From NCBI GenBank assembly GCA_007123515.1, contig SKKY01000018.1, positions 1 to 40,573 of the forward strand: 40,573 bases of DNA, read 5' to 3'. Origin of the DNA: Clostridia bacterium. Lineage in GTDB: Bacteria > Bacillota > Peptococcia > Peptococcales > SKKY01. Shown here in pieces: positions 39,558 through 40,573 of the stretch. The notes under the pieces were generated by a model. It did no database searches and was not told the origin of the DNA. It was given only the letters and a program-made list of their open reading frames with translations. The stretch's first letter is position 1. The number at the start of each line of letters is the position of its first letter. Position numbers and translations under genes: made by a program.

Positions 39558-40573
39558 AAAAAGCAGTAATAAATTCATTAATCTCTCCATCCATTACAGC
39601 ATTCACATTTCCTTTTTCATAGTTGGTTCTGTGATCTTTAACCATATTGTATGGATGGAACACATAGGAACGGATCTGGCTTCCCCAGCCTATATCCTGC
39701 TGTTCTCCCTGAATTTTAGACATTTCTATTTCCTGTACCTTCAACCGTAGTTCAAGAAGTTTTGATTTTAGCAGTTTCATGGCGGTAGCCCTGTTTTTTA
39801 TCTGTGATCTCTCATTTTGACACTGAACAACGGTGTTCGTTGGCAAATGTGTGATTCGTACGGCCGAGTCTGTCGTATTGATATGCTGTCCACCGGCTCC
39901 ACCGGCTCTGAAGGTTTCAACTTTTAAATCCTTTGCATCCACCTCTATCGATGAATCATCTTCCGGCACTTCAGGCATGACTTCGACGGCAGCAAAAGAG
40001 GTATGTCTTCTGCCAGAGGAGTCAAAAGGTGAAATCCGAACCAAACGATGCACTCCCTTTTCGGCTTTTAGATATCCGAAAGCAAAACTTCCTTCTATTA
40101 ATATTGTGGCGCTTTTAACACCGGCTTCTTCTCCGGAAAGATAATCTAAAACAGTCGATTTATAGCCATTTTGTTCGGCCCAGCGAAGATACATCCGGTA
40201 TAACATCTCTGCCCAGTCCTGGCTTTCTGTTCCGCCGGCACCGGGATGAATGCTTACAATCGCACTGTTTTGATCGTATGGCTCCGAAAGGAGTGTTTCA
40301 ATTTCCATCGCATCGGTTTTTATCAAAAGGGACTTTATCAGTTTCTTCACTTCTTTTTCATATTCTTTTTCTTCTTCACTTAATTCATTGGCGATCTCAA
40401 GATTTTCAAGCTCTTCTGTCAGTGCTTCATATTTAGTGATAACATCTTTTAAGATCCTCATATCGCGCATCAATGACTGCGCTCGTTCCTGATCGTTCCA
40501 AAACTCAGGATCCATCGTTTGCTCTTCTATTTTTTGCAAAGCCTCTTTCTTTGAAGCTGGGTCAAAGTGAATC
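39529..40573 (-). CDS. prfB: peptide chain release factor 2, partial, with programmed frameshift
   Basis: RF2 ends translation at UGA and UAA. The visible 336-plus residues include the stop-codon-reading SPF tripeptide (VRISPFDSSGRRHTS) and the catalytic GGQ (RAGGAGGQHINTTDSAV), which identify RF2 rather than RF1. The main frame runs back past the ATG-free start at 40539 to DPASKKEALQKIEEQ. At 40567-40561 the - strand reads CTTTGAC, the conserved slip site where ribosomes shift +1 over an in-frame UGA. The first 24 or so codons, in the other frame, lie beyond the window. This is normal autoregulation by RF2, not a broken gene. Confidence 0.96.
   Translation of the reverse strand, partial: IHFDPASKKEALQKIEEQTMDPEFWNDQERAQSLMRDMRILKDVITKYEALTEELENLEIANELSEEEKEYEKEVKKLIKSLLIKTDAMEIETLLSEPYDQNSAIVSIHPGAGGTESQDWAEMLYRMYLRWAEQNGYKSTVLDYLSGEEAGVKSATILIEGSFAFGYLKAEKGVHRLVRISPFDSSGRRHTSFAAVEVMPEVPEDDSSIEVDAKDLKVETFRAGGAGGQHINTTDSAVRITHLPTNTVVQCQNERSQIKNRATAMKLLKSKLLELRLKVQEIEMSKIQGEQQDIGWGSQIRSYVFHPYNMVKDHRTNYEKGNVNAVMDGEINEFITAFLKKQATGGK
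40561..40567 (-). promoter_or_regulatory. programmed +1 frameshift site of prfB
   Basis: CTTTGAC on the - strand: CTT then TGA in the first frame, continuing as GAC (Asp) after the shift, giving SLDPASKKE as in Bacillus RF2 (SLD). The three visible bases before TCA are GAT where many species have GGG, so the stimulating Shine-Dalgarno-like element seems shorter than usual; the rest lies outside the window. Confidence 0.88.

Noticed and set aside
39529..40539. prfB as a truncated or frameshifted pseudogene
   Set aside because: The missing 5' part is explained by the window edge and the conserved CTTTGAC programmed frameshift site.

Overview
The window is a chromosomal segment from a low-GC Gram-positive anaerobe, most likely of class Clostridia. 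The evidence is a clostridial 2[4Fe-4S] ferredoxin, a K+-dependent-type membrane pyrophosphatase, a split transketolase, WhiA/RapZ, an RsgI-like anti-sigma system, strong AGGAGG ribosome binding sites, and frequent TTG/GTG starts. Genus cannot be fixed from sequence alone. A fused pgk-tpi gene should be a useful lineage marker.

Layout. (1) 1-3814, + strand: the tail of a probable GNAT-like protein, then an ECF-type sigma factor, an overlapping membrane anti-sigma factor with two PepSY-like repeats, and a second membrane protein with four such repeats in exact 222-bp tandem. (2) 3844-7586, mainly - strand: a bidirectional terminator that looks like joined insertion-sequence ends, a RhlE-type DEAD-box helicase with DESD instead of DEAD, a YwbE-like small protein, a RelE/RelB-type toxin-antitoxin pair with a readable promoter/operator, and a cytoplasmic alpha-amylase. 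(3) 7709-12114, - strand: a sulfur-handling operon (CstB-like persulfide dioxygenase-rhodanese, SLC13/RCK anion transporter, two YeeE/YedE half-transporters), followed by a previously unlisted 23-aa membrane peptide. (4) 12115-12550: a gene-free stretch that may be a decayed mobile element. (5) 12551-18167, - strand: ssrA (tmRNA), smpB, rnr, a hotdog thioesterase, a perfect 46-bp palindrome, and hppA. (6) 18212-24595, - strand: secG and the lower-glycolysis cluster gap, pgk-tpi fusion, gpmI, eno, preceded by a 56-aa ferredoxin. (7) 24628-34012, - strand: uvrB-uvrA-uvrC, a Cof-type HAD phosphatase, rapZ and whiA; the yvcK/mgfK gene usually found between rapZ and whiA is missing. (8) 34097-38622, - strand: split transketolase, ftsE-ftsX and a CtpA-type protease. 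(9) 38821-40573: a divergent secreted lytic transglycosylase, and prfB (RF2) cut by the window end exactly at its programmed +1 frameshift site.

How the parts fit. Most of the window is a conserved Firmicutes core: glycolysis, trans-translation and RNA decay, excision repair and cell division, in long same-strand operons separated by intrinsic terminators. The accessory interest lies in the first 12.5 kb: a signalling module with repeat-expanded extracellular sensors, a toxin-antitoxin pair, and a sulfur cassette that probably imports thiosulfate-like sulfur, oxidises persulfide and moves the resulting oxyanion. The best candidate for an undescribed system is the sigma factor plus two PepSY-repeat membrane proteins.
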